Part shown: positions 60,401 through 64,000 of the stretch, in pieces
Layout: the number at the start of each line of letters is the position of its first letter
Numbering within the stretch: the stretch's first letter is position 1
Origin: Mactromeris polynyma
Lineage: Eukaryota; Mollusca; Bivalvia; Venerida; Mactridae
DNA: 64,000 nucleotides
Direction: 5' to 3'
NCBI GenBank assembly: GCA_032209605.1
Contig: JASFXZ010000001.1
Coordinates: 10,062,256 to 10,126,255, forward strand
Position numbers and translations under genes: made by a program
The notes under the pieces: generated by a model
Told to the model about the DNA's origin: nothing
What the model saw: the letters and a program-made list of their open reading frames with translations, nothing else
Databases searched by the model: none

Positions 60401-62503
60401 GGCCGATTTTTCTGTCGGAGTATTCTGTGTTCTACCAAATCTGTCAACATTCTTGCACCCCAGCTGGGTTCTTGGAAAGGTAAGAGATTCGTTTATCTGA
60501 TCACATAGAACATTCTGTGAATTATCTTTACGAAAACGCGGTAAATACAATCTCAGAACGTATACAATTGTGTGGTCAATAACCTCTATTTCAATGATAG
60601 GTGAATTTGTGGACTTTATGTTTTATTTATATTATATTTTATATCATAAAAATAAAGTAGATACACACTTTAAAAATCAAATGGACAAAAAAAGTCATAT
60701 CCCGGACCAGCCCCCCTCCCCCTCTCCCAATTGCTGTTACATTTCAATCGTAACTAGAACGCGAAGCCAGCAACATACTTTTAGGAGTAATACAATTTAT
60801 TCTATGAACAGAAAAATGAATTCATAATTCACATTCAAATGAGGTGAATACAGATGAAATAATGATTTCGGCATAAACATGTCGTCACGCATAAAACGAA
60901 ATATGATATGAGTTCATTTGCGGGTATCGTATGACTTCTTTTAATGTGTCTATCTAATAAATCAATGTAAGAACTTTCTCGTTTACGGTAAAGTTCACTT
61001 CAGGTGGTTAGTTGAGACATTGTTTGCCTCGATTGATGTCTGAAGCTGTCCAATGTGATATTATTCCCATGTTGTAAGCTTTAAATTTATAAGAATGTCC
61101 CACTTTATATCAATCAAAGCTACTTTTGTATTTAGAGTGTCATATCTTAAGTTGTGTGTTCTGTTTATTTTGTATATCAATGTTATTACCATAAGCATTG
61201 CTGTTAGCGTCTTTATTCGAATGATTTCCTCAAGTTATGAGATACTTTTCTGAAACTAAGCATGACGTATGTATCCTAGGAATGATTTGTGAATGTTGCC
61301 TACCATGGGTAATACATTATATTTATCTATCTTATTAATGACACTATAAATACCCACAATGATAAGTTAGATCTTTTGATAATTTCTGTAATAAAGCATA
61401 AAATCAAGAAATGTTTGCTTTTTATATTTCAGGCTATGTGTAAGATATACTACTACATTTGGAATGTCAGTTACATTGGTAGTATAACAATTTTGACATG
61501 TATCGCCATAGAACGTTACATTGCTATTCTACATCCACTGAGAGCACGAAATTTCATGACTAATACACGACTTGTGATCGTTCAGGTTGTAGTTTGGTTA
61601 ATTGCCCTTCTATATAACATTCCTTATCTCATATTCTACGATACCATCTCATTCAGCGATCAAGGAAAGGAATTTTGCTACTCTGCATTCGAGCATCTGG
61701 AAAGTTTGAAATGGATGAGTTTGGCCAATCTGATTGTGTGGTATGTTATGCCACTTCTTCTTATTGGTTGTATGTACTACAGAGTGGCAAGAGCATTGTG
61801 GAAAACAACGGTAGTGTCTGCCTTACGTCTACAACCGTACCCTGATGTCACTGTTTCATCGAATGCACATCACTATAATCAAGATTTAAATGCCAGATAT
61901 TGTCAAAACAGAAGCAAATCTGCAAGTGGAGAGCAACAGCAAACATCTTCAAGTGATGACAGCCGCTGTTCAGAACGAGCCAGTTTCAAGATTAAGGGCA
62001 ACAATAATATAACTTTGGTTTGTGGTATACACAGAGGGGATGACATGCAAGAATTGAAGTGTTTTATTCCGAGTACAACTTCGTCAAACTCACATTCGAT
62101 GGAATCGGAAATGACAGTTCGTTTGTACGAAACAAGTGATTCTGTGACGTACTTAAGCAATAACAGTGCTCTACATGGTAGCAGATACAGGCAAACTTAC
62201 TTATCAAGTTCCAGACGTGTGGCTAAAGCGAGGAAAAAGGTTATTCGTTTGTTAATTTCTGTCGTTATTACGTTTGGTGTATGTGTATTACCCCATATGA
62301 TGAAAGTTGTTAATCATTATTGGATGATATTTGACTTGCCACATTCTGCTGATACCATTTTGTCACCAATATCATTTATTGTATTGTATCTTAATTCAGT
62401 TCTTAATCCCTTTTTATACGCGATGTTTTCGAAGAATTTTAGACGAAGTTTCAAAGAAGCTTTGCCGTGTTTCAGACGGAGGAAGACAGTTCATGAACTG
62501 TAA
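18263..62503 (+). CDS. Class A neuropeptide GPCR, trissin-receptor-like; join(18263..18455,60319..60479,61433..62503)
   Basis: Joining the three exons gives 1,425 nt, or 474 residues plus a TAA stop. Seen: about 48 extracellular N-terminal residues with three N-glycosylation sequons (N15, N22, N27); TM1 with the GN motif split exactly at the first intron (N66); LANLAMAD in TM2 (D94); Cys121 and Cys200, the usual extracellular disulphide; ERY (145-147) after TM3; W173 in TM4; P225 in TM5; a long serine/glutamine-rich third intracellular loop (about 240-386); FGVCVLP (399-405) in TM6; NPFLY (443-447) in TM7; and a basic C-tail with Cys464 as a possible palmitoylation site. Family knowledge: these are rhodopsin-class hallmarks of a plasma-membrane peptide receptor signalling through G proteins. 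Inference: the FCVLPNLSTFL, IERYIAILHPLR and ARKKVIRLL stretches recall trissin receptors. Other protostome peptide receptors remain possible. An in-frame TAA at 18,242-18,244 closes the frame upstream, so translation starts in exon 1. Confidence 0.85.
18500..20588. other. Intron 1 sequence, unannotated
   Basis: No repeat, RNA gene or coding segment recognised. Confidence 0.5.
20589..20768. mobile_element. Tc1/mariner- or pogo-like MITE (degenerate)
   Basis: The left end is TACAGTTAAACATCACTTAA followed by AGACCACCTC. The right end, inverted, shows CTGAAGCTTTCAATAATGCG followed by ACCACC. The ACCACC block sits at the same distance from both ends, and internal AAGACC repeats occur. The terminal similarity is modest, so boundaries are tentative. 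Confidence 0.45.
20769..23018. other. Intron 1 sequence, unannotated
   Basis: AT-rich, with short chance open frames only. Nothing supported. Confidence 0.5.
23019..23188. mobile_element. 170-bp MITE with TA target duplication
   Basis: The terminal inverted repeats share CCTCGTTYATTCGA about nine bases in from each end and are flanked by TA at 23,017-23,018 and 23,189-23,190. Internal TCCGA motifs are symmetric. Size, TA duplication and end sequence fit a non-autonomous Tc1-mariner-superfamily (pogo-like) element. No coding content. Confidence 0.65.
23189..24048. other. Intron 1 sequence, unannotated
   Basis: A 17-bp string CATGCAYTGTGATTGTG occurs twice (about 23,939 and 23,999). Nothing else recognised. 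Confidence 0.5.
24049..24103. repeat. Short imperfect hairpin
   Basis: AGTGCATTAACTAACAGT is repeated in inverse (as AGTGCATTAACCAACAGT) around a small AT-rich loop, with arms of about 25 bp and few mismatches. Possible small foldback element; function unknown. Confidence 0.75.
24104..25049. other. Intron 1 sequence, unannotated
   Basis: No feature recognised; short TATG microsatellite-like run at about 24,635. Confidence 0.5.
26065..27487 (+). repeat. Tandem-array element, eight 145-bp units, inserted in the LINE
   Basis: Eight units, spaced 142-150 bp, are marked by GTGACCTTGACC at about 26,261, 26,406, 26,551, 26,695, 26,837, 26,987, 27,132 and 27,277. Each unit also contains CACCAAGTTTGATGTCAATA and, in most, TTATTCGCCGGAAACCAAAT. 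The array ends in a GCCCGCCCGCCCGCC run and AACCTGGTTTTTTTC; the opposite end has AAACCAGGTTTTAAACC. LINE coding sequence resumes directly on either side, with a possible degenerate direct duplication (CTTKTTTAA). The insertion therefore postdates the LINE. The transposon class is unknown. Open frames through the units are artefacts of the repeat. Confidence 0.85.
27887..28640 (-). pseudogene. Reverse transcriptase core of the L1/Tx1-like LINE
   Basis: Two adjacent minus-strand frames carry the palm and fingers: SPGSSGFTAAFFKFFW, a KQEVITCIPKG end, then NVSYKIASACIAQRLK, EDQAGFLSGRYIGD, LLLIDFATAFDSVSW (catalytic motif A, with FATAFD where FxKAFD is usual), GCRQGDPLSPYIFMLCAEIL and a SQYAEM-type end. 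The YADD catalytic box is recoverable only by a one-base frame change at about 27,915, where the next frame reads DDTT. The break between the two frames (about 28,410-28,447) is another lesion. The enzyme would copy LINE RNA at the target site; this copy cannot be functional. Confidence 0.85.
29216..30335. other. Unannotated gap between ORF2 and ORF1 remnants
   Basis: In an intact L1/Tx1-type element this interval would hold the endonuclease half of ORF2. No endonuclease motif is detectable; the sequence is AT-rich with short open frames. Confidence 0.5.
30336..31390 (-). mobile_element. LINE ORF1-like remnant (coiled coil plus RNA-binding fold)
   Basis: The minus-strand reading begins at an ATG near 31,389 (MSSRRSSVQRK), runs through broken frames to a Lys/Glu-rich coiled-coil stretch (about 30,800-30,960), then NDLEQYARKNSVSIYGLDD, ADIDIAHRLGK and TCKFVHRTNKHKVISARKK. 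The QYxRRNxIxIxGL...IDxAHRxG...VKFxxRxxKxxVxxARK pattern is that of L1-type ORF1 proteins, which coat the retrotransposon RNA. At least two frameshifts and several stops occur. It lies upstream of, and on the same strand as, the ORF2 remnant, so both may derive from one insertion. Confidence 0.75.
31391..33624. other. Unannotated; two short perfect palindromes at 32,829-32,840 and 32,870-32,885
   Basis: ACACTTAAGTGT and CTTCACTCGAGTGAAG are perfect palindromes 30 bp apart, possibly the core of a degraded foldback element. No coding content recognised. Confidence 0.5.
33625..33960 (-). mobile_element. CR1/jockey-like LINE, C-terminal end of reverse transcriptase (remnant)
   Basis: The minus strand reads NKIPVTIRNCPSLNSFKN followed by LRKYF, the standard end of CR1/jockey-type polyproteins (W-N-x-I-P-x-x-I-R...SLxxFKxxLKxYF). 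Upstream of it, LQWLSFADRRFYHTA matches the LxWLxxxxRxxF block that normally precedes it. Frames are broken. This may be the far end of the same copy whose palm domain lies at 36,530-36,893. Confidence 0.65.
34205..34895 (+). repeat. Tandem-array element, four units of 160-161 bp
   Basis: Unit starts at 34,317, 34,478, 34,638 and 34,799 share ATCAATAACTTAAGTATTCT, ACCAGACTTGGTCAGAATGT and GTTATTCCCCTTTAGTTAGA. The head has an inverted repeat (CCCGTTCGAAGAACGGGACG) and G/C-rich GGCGGGCGGTAGGGCGG. The tail has GACGGCGGCCTTCAGGCCGTCG, which folds back. It is non-coding and similar in architecture to the other arrays in this window. Confidence 0.75.
34896..36118. other. Unannotated
   Basis: No feature supported; GTTTCGTGTAA occurs twice near 35,650-35,685. 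Confidence 0.5.
36119..36474. mobile_element. 356-bp terminal-inverted-repeat element (MITE)
   Basis: The left end, CGATACCCAGGCTATTCATA then ACATATA, is matched in inverse by the right end (CGGTATCCAGGCTATTCATA then ACATATA), about 28 of 32 bases. It sits next to the LINE palm remnant. No target duplication was resolved. Confidence 0.7.
36530..36893 (-). mobile_element. LINE reverse transcriptase palm remnant (CR1/jockey-like)
   Basis: The minus-strand frame contains VMDLRKAFDQMDHKFF (catalytic motif A, D-x-x-K-A-F-D), an LNLKYYLSDR block, then after a stop VPQGFICESLLLLLYINDI (motif B, usually VPQGSxLGPLLFLxYINDL). The FADD box that should follow is not present. This is a dead fragment, in the same orientation as the C-terminal fragment at 33.6-34.0 kb. 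Confidence 0.75.
37530..38282 (+). mobile_element. LINE 3' end with C-terminal zinc knuckle (remnant)
   Basis: The plus-strand frame from 37,537 reads LLGDCARFPLHIQASKRVIK, DWLRMITLPSYRYV, GRINWVTKVRQNIYANGLGYVWEQQG, then after frameshifts KFRYAITSFRSSCHSLMIEK (about 37,955) and RVCPYCKDCIEDEIHFILLC (about 38,045). The last is a CxxC...HxxxxC knuckle, followed by PLYRQFRNLYI. This is the tail of a mollusc-type LINE ORF2, about 250 codons, with no reverse transcriptase upstream. The domain order matches the fragment at 10,560-10,830. Confidence 0.75.
38283..41009. other. Unannotated
   Basis: Short open frames only. A minus-strand frame at 38,920-39,153 is lysine/arginine-rich at its end but has no recognised motif. 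Confidence 0.5.
41010..41175. repeat. Tandem duplication, two units of about 80 bp
   Basis: Both units contain GTCA(G)ACAACGAATGAA-like starts, GTGTGTTATTAC and ACTGAAAATATCTCTTTTGA. Confidence 0.85.
41176..42870. other. Unannotated; fragments of common repeats at 41,220-41,500
   Basis: CCCCAAAGGGGGAAGCGTGA (41,229) and TTATCCCTGCCGAAGGCG (41,446) with GTCCGCCCGTGTC resemble ends of Gly/Pro-codon-free, G/C-rich repeat families, but are too short to define. Confidence 0.35.
42871..44640 (+). repeat. Three dispersed copies of a ~55-bp motif (42,871; 44,412; 44,583)
   Basis: Each copy reads approximately GGCGAGGCATTGTCTTGTGA then GTTCCCTGTAACAACTTAA. The spacer between copies holds no recognised gene. 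A minus-strand frame at 43,810-44,142 (110 codons) has no familiar motif. The motif is probably part of a degraded repeat family. Confidence 0.55.
44641..46805. other. Unannotated AT-rich sequence
   Basis: Only a G-rich run near 45,347 and TATAATGT-like repeats near 45,500. Nothing supported. Confidence 0.5.
46806..47063. mobile_element. 258-bp MITE with TA target duplication
   Basis: Terminal inverted repeats of about 30 bp start TACACTGAACAAA and contain TAATTGGTCACT, with about 26 of 30 positions matching. TA flanks both ends (46,804-46,805 and 47,064-47,065). This fits a Tc1-mariner-superfamily non-autonomous element. Confidence 0.75.
47064..47627. other. Unannotated; contains C/CT-rich tract at 47,579-47,600
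   Basis: A run of about eleven C residues passes into (CT)n. Nothing else recognised. Confidence 0.6.
47628..47800 (+). repeat. Dispersed repeat, copy A
   Basis: It aligns over about 165 bp with 51,005-51,172: CAACAATAGGCCGAAA, ATGAATATTATATCACGTAA, ACCATACAAGGATTTACAAC and CTTGGACCTGTCAGTAAATA match in order. It also aligns with the reverse complement of 4,400-4,535. No coding content. Confidence 0.75.
47801..51004. other. Unannotated; ~55-bp tandem duplication at 50,516-50,630
   Basis: AGGGCTTTG...CAGATATAAYAATAGATGTG occurs twice in tandem. The rest holds no recognised feature. Confidence 0.6.
51005..51172 (+). repeat. Dispersed repeat, copy B
   Basis: Best preserved of the three copies. 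It contains CAACAACAGGCCGAAAGTGG, TTTAACATACATCTAAAACA and CAGCCTTGGAACTGTCAG. Confidence 0.75.
51173..53639. other. Unannotated
   Basis: No gene or repeat recognised. The frame at 51,181-51,372 is lysine-rich and featureless. Confidence 0.5.
53640..54140 (+). mobile_element. L1/Tx1-like LINE, C-terminal end of ORF2 (remnant)
   Basis: The plus strand, after stops, reads LPFRLT, then VWCFQYKIDHIILRTNVFIQ (53,730-53,790), then after a frameshift NNLYSYCN...TIIHL, then NKVLIVANYHIDQCK and IDLFKTNYPNIIKEILN. This matches the tail of the same LINE type as at 25.0-29.2 kb (compare WFQFKINHRILGT there): the WFQYRINHxIL block, a NLCxxC...ETIxHL knuckle, and a final ILxxAKYHIxxCK block. No upstream reverse transcriptase. 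Confidence 0.65.
54380..54720. other. GC-rich island of unknown origin
   Basis: About 340 bp of strongly CpG-rich sequence stand out in AT-rich DNA. They contain repeated CCGATGTCG, CCGATAATCGGACGG and CGGACATCGGCCGATGTCG. A 104-codon minus-strand frame crosses it but shows no known domain. It could be a transposon fragment, a CpG island of an unrecognised small exon, or a repeat family. Confidence 0.45.
54721..55317. other. Unannotated
   Basis: The plus-strand 129-codon frame at 55,021-55,410 runs into the inverted repeat and has no recognised motif. Confidence 0.5.
55318..55736. repeat. Interspersed repeat, copy 2; inverted relative to 1-415
   Basis: The reverse complement matches the first 415 bases of the window at about 90%. 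Similarity stops sharply at 55,318. It continues to 55,736, where the partner reaches the window edge, so the full length is unknown. Confidence 0.85.
55737..56354. other. Unannotated
   Basis: Possible continuation of the inverted repeat cannot be tested because its partner lies outside the window. Nothing else recognised. Confidence 0.5.
56358..56674. mobile_element. 317-bp GC-rich MITE, PIF/Harbinger-like
   Basis: Near-perfect terminal inverted repeats of about 40 bp start TGCACCAGTCAATTGTAACC then ACG and C-rich AGGTCCGGGG. TAA flanks both ends (56,355-56,357 and 56,675-56,677), as expected of the TWA duplications of PIF/Harbinger elements. The interior repeats CCCCGCC and CGGGGAC motifs. 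Non-coding; long open frames on the minus strand reflect GC richness only. Confidence 0.8.
56678..57410. other. Unannotated
   Basis: No feature recognised. Confidence 0.5.
57411..57700 (+). repeat. Imperfect repeat with three TTGAGCCTNAAATGC units
   Basis: Units near 57,432, 57,591 and 57,657 share TTGAGCCTNAAATGCC followed by a G-rich GAGTGTNGTGGTGTGGNGT; the last two are 66 bp apart. Non-coding. Confidence 0.7.
57701..59299. other. Unannotated; G-homopolymer at 58,422-58,435 and (TA)n at about 58,668
   Basis: TATGCCCCCATTCTAAAGGG before the G run may be the end of a repeat family. Nothing else recognised. Confidence 0.45.
59300..59560 (+). repeat. Interspersed repeat fragment ending GTCATAACTCAGTG
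   Basis: AGGGTCATAACTCAGTGAAA then AATCATCCGAGCGGAA, with the preceding ACCGAAATTCCTGTGAAGTT, resembles a family I associate with bivalve genomes. The open frame is incidental. Confidence 0.4.
59561..60318. other. End of intron 1, unannotated
   Basis: No feature apart from the exon 2 acceptor region. A GTGTGTTAGTGTGTGTTACA tract lies near 60,093. Confidence 0.5.
60319..60479 (+). CDS. GPCR exon 2: end of TM1, TM2 and first extracellular loop
   Basis: The exon is 161 nt, preceded by a TTTCAG acceptor and followed by a GTAAGA donor. It supplies two bases of Gly65 and 53 further codons (residues 66-118). It carries the TM1 asparagine, the basic first intracellular loop (SPRLRS), the TM2 LANLAMAD signature and a tryptophan-containing first extracellular loop (HPSWVLGK), all in the expected order and spacing. 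The exon has no start codon of its own use and must be spliced to an upstream phase-1 donor. The donor at 18,456 fits exactly. Confidence 0.85.
60480..61432 (+). other. GPCR intron 2 (953 bp, phase 0)
   Basis: The intron has a GTAAGA donor and a TTTCAG acceptor and falls between Lys118 and Ala119, at the top of TM3. A cytosine-rich patch (about 60,704-60,728) is the only compositional oddity; no nested gene is visible. Confidence 0.85.
61433..62503 (+). CDS. GPCR exon 3: TM3 to C-terminus
   Basis: A polypyrimidine-rich acceptor ends in TTTCAG at 61,432. The open frame continues upstream to 61,376, but that part is intronic: the protein family needs the junction at AMCKIYYYIW, where the conserved TM3 cysteine follows. 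The exon encodes residues 119-474 and includes TM3-TM7. The third intracellular loop of roughly 145 residues is rich in Ser, Gln and charged residues and carries many potential phosphorylation sites. TM6 starts after a basic ARKK patch. The stop TAA is at 62,501-62,503. This is by far the longest open frame in the window and is free of disruptions. Confidence 0.93.
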   Translation, partial: AMCKIYYYIWNVSYIGSITILTCIAIERYIAILHPLRARNFMTNTRLVIVQVVVWLIALLYNIPYLIFYDTISFSDQGKEFCYSAFEHLESLKWMSLANLIVWYVMPLLLIGCMYYRVARALWKTTVVSALRLQPYPDVTVSSNAHHYNQDLNARYCQNRSKSASGEQQQTSSSDDSRCSERASFKIKGNNNITLVCGIHRGDDMQELKCFIPSTTSSNSHSMESEMTVRLYETSDSVTYLSNNSALHGSRYRQTYLSSSRRVAKARKKVIRLLISVVITFGVCVLPHMMKVVNHYWMIFDLPHSADTILSPISFIVLYLNSVLNPFLYAMFSKNFRRSFKEALPCFRRRKTVHEL

Positions 62504-63520
62504 TTTAATGGATCTGTCACAAATACGGATCTATAACTATTTGGATTGTCACGACACTGACACATCTGCTTCATCACTTAAATAAAGGCTCTTAATACGC
62601 AGCTATTTAATGGATTCAATTTCAGAACCAGAATGATTGCGTTCATTCATGTGCACTGTAAATCCCTGTTGACCCGGAGATGTCGCTTAAGATGTTTTCT
62701 TTTACAATAACACATTGGACTCATCAAACCACTACTAAGCTAGCTTCCTTTAAATCTAAGAGGATGTCAGAAAATATGTCATCAACGTTACTCACTATGG
62801 CGTCAATAAAATGTGTTCGTGGGTCCATAACAGTAATTGGAAAGTATGTGATAGATTATCATTCCAAATCCGCATCACATTGTTTCATAAAACACCACTT
62901 ACGTGTCCTAATTGTTGTTTACTTATATGTTTTTTTTAAATTATTTATGTCAGAGTGCGATGCAGAAACGTCTCGTGAATGTGTCAATGTTTTGTTCATG
63001 TTTGGTACTTACACGGCTTAAGGAGTTTTTACCGTGCCTTAGTGATGTATCTACATGTGTGTCACAGTGTCTTTGAGAGTATTTTAGATAACATACTCCT
63101 ATCAATTAAGAATTGATTATATAATTTTGTTACTTCATATCCCATGACAATCGTTCCTTAGATAGAATATATAGATATGTACGTAGTAAATTAAGGCATT
63201 GCCGTGACATCTACGGTTCGCATGATATACTTAAATAATATAAAATAAGGTGTGCTTTTTTAAGAAAATATGTATGTAAAAGTAGAGAATTACGATTAAT
63301 TGCATGCCCAAACACATGTCTATACTTACAAATACAATCATCATATACAATATGGAATTACTCTATCAGTATTTATCAAATTCAATGTGAAACAAAAGCA
63401 GTAAATTATCTTTAAGAGCTGAGAAATCCATATAAAACCGTGGAGAAAATACATGTATGACACATTTGCAGCAATTACTAGAATTGAAAAAAAAGATGTC
63501 TTTTCGAGTTTAGTGTATTC
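62504..63520 (+). other. GPCR 3' UTR and downstream sequence
   Basis: After the AATAAA at 62,581 no gene is recognised. The 113-codon plus-strand frame at 62,680-63,021 has no known motif. Confidence 0.5.
62581..62586 (+). promoter_or_regulatory. Poly(A) signal AATAAA, 77 bases after the GPCR stop
   Basis: A canonical AATAAA hexamer lies shortly after the stop codon at 62,503. If used, it gives an unusually short 3' UTR. Other AATAAA hexamers are frequent in this AT-rich sequence, so the true cleavage site could lie further downstream. Confidence 0.4.
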
Positions 63521-63735
63521 GCGCTTAAGGCCTAGTGGTGGGAGGAAACTTGCCTGACTCCTGATCCGAAGGTCGTGAGTTCGAGCCCCGGTGGGTGGGG
63601 TTTGGTCACTACTTCAAAATCCTAAAATTGTGCACGAGTACTGGTTGGTAACACAGGAAGCGTTCATCAAGAGTTGTTAGCATAAGTTGTTAGAAATTGT
63701 TTCACGATCGAAATAAAACAAATAATTTAAACCAA
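63521..63735 (+). mobile_element. tRNA-derived SINE
   Basis: GCGCTTAAGGCCTAGTGGTG (box A) and GTGAGTTCGAGCCCCGGTGG (box B) sit at near-tRNA spacing with a CTGATCCGAAGGTC anticodon-like region. No complete acceptor stem or matching 3' end forms, and an unrelated AT-rich tail ending AAATAAAACAAATAA follows. It is more likely a SINE head than a functional tRNA. Confidence 0.6.
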
Positions 63736-64000
63736 ATTGTGTCTAAATACTTCTGTAGAAGTTCAAGATAACCGAACTGTGTATGAACCAAGCGAAGTAG
63801 GATTGGAGTAATCGTATCTGTTGTCATTACCTTTCGTATTTTAAAGGGTAAAAACTATAATTATTATGATGATATTTACGTGTCATGTGATCTAGCATTA
63901 TATAGATATATATAGATTCTTTATTATTATTTCCTATTATGTAAATATATATATGTCAATTCGCGTGTTCGCCAATACTTCGTACAGTACTTGCAATGTG
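63736..64000. other. Unannotated window end
   Basis: AT-rich; TATATAGATATATATAGA simple sequence near 63,900. Confidence 0.5.

Noticed and set aside
62680..63021. 113-codon frame downstream of the receptor
   Set aside because: In the 3' flank after a poly(A) signal, no known motif, no neighbour on the same transcript.
63521..63597. Functional tRNA gene
   Set aside because: Internal promoter boxes are present but acceptor and anticodon stems do not pair properly; a SINE head fits better.

Overview
This is an AT-rich eukaryotic nuclear window, almost certainly from an invertebrate. The evidence is one spliced neuropeptide-type GPCR gene with GT-AG introns, a very large intron, several ancient non-LTR retrotransposon remnants, tRNA-derived SINEs and many short inverted-repeat elements. 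The interspersed repeat families (arrays with a TGACCTTGACCTTTG core, arrays ending in a CTCAGGTGAGCTAA-type terminus, and a CACCAGTCAATTGTAACC terminal repeat) look to me like those common in bivalve mollusc genomes. A bivalve is my best guess, from remembered pattern rather than from a search. No bacterial, viral or CRISPR content is seen. Layout: 0-18 kb is upstream sequence. It holds repeats, a decayed second copy of the receptor's first exon (4,828-4,987), a 2.5-kb terminal-inverted-repeat element (5,542-8,026), a SINE (about 13.2 kb), LINE remnants at 10.6 and 14.8-16.0 kb on the minus strand, and a run of degenerate tandem repeats (16.5-17.9 kb). The intact first coding exon lies at 18,263-18,455 on the plus strand. 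From 18,456 to 60,318 is one 41.9-kb intron. It is filled with a 5'-truncated L1/Tx1-like LINE (25.0-29.2 kb, minus) that was itself split by a 145-bp-unit array, an ORF1-like remnant (30.3-31.4 kb), pieces of a CR1/jockey-like LINE (33.6-34.0 and 36.5-36.9 kb) separated by later insertions, further LINE 3' ends (37.5-38.3 and 53.6-54.1 kb, plus), and several small transposon-like elements. Exons 2 (60,319-60,479) and 3 (61,433-62,503) complete the gene. A canonical AATAAA follows 77 bases after the stop codon. The three exons join in frame (phase 1, then phase 0) into a class A receptor of 474 residues, or 464 from the better-placed second methionine. The conserved residues of TM1-TM7 are present. 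It most resembles trissin-type neuropeptide receptors, but subfamily assignment needs a search. The most unusual observation is the duplicated first exon upstream: its reading frame, glycosylation sites and phase-1 splice donor are retained, but one in-frame stop sits just before TM1. Nothing here amounts to a clearly new molecular system.
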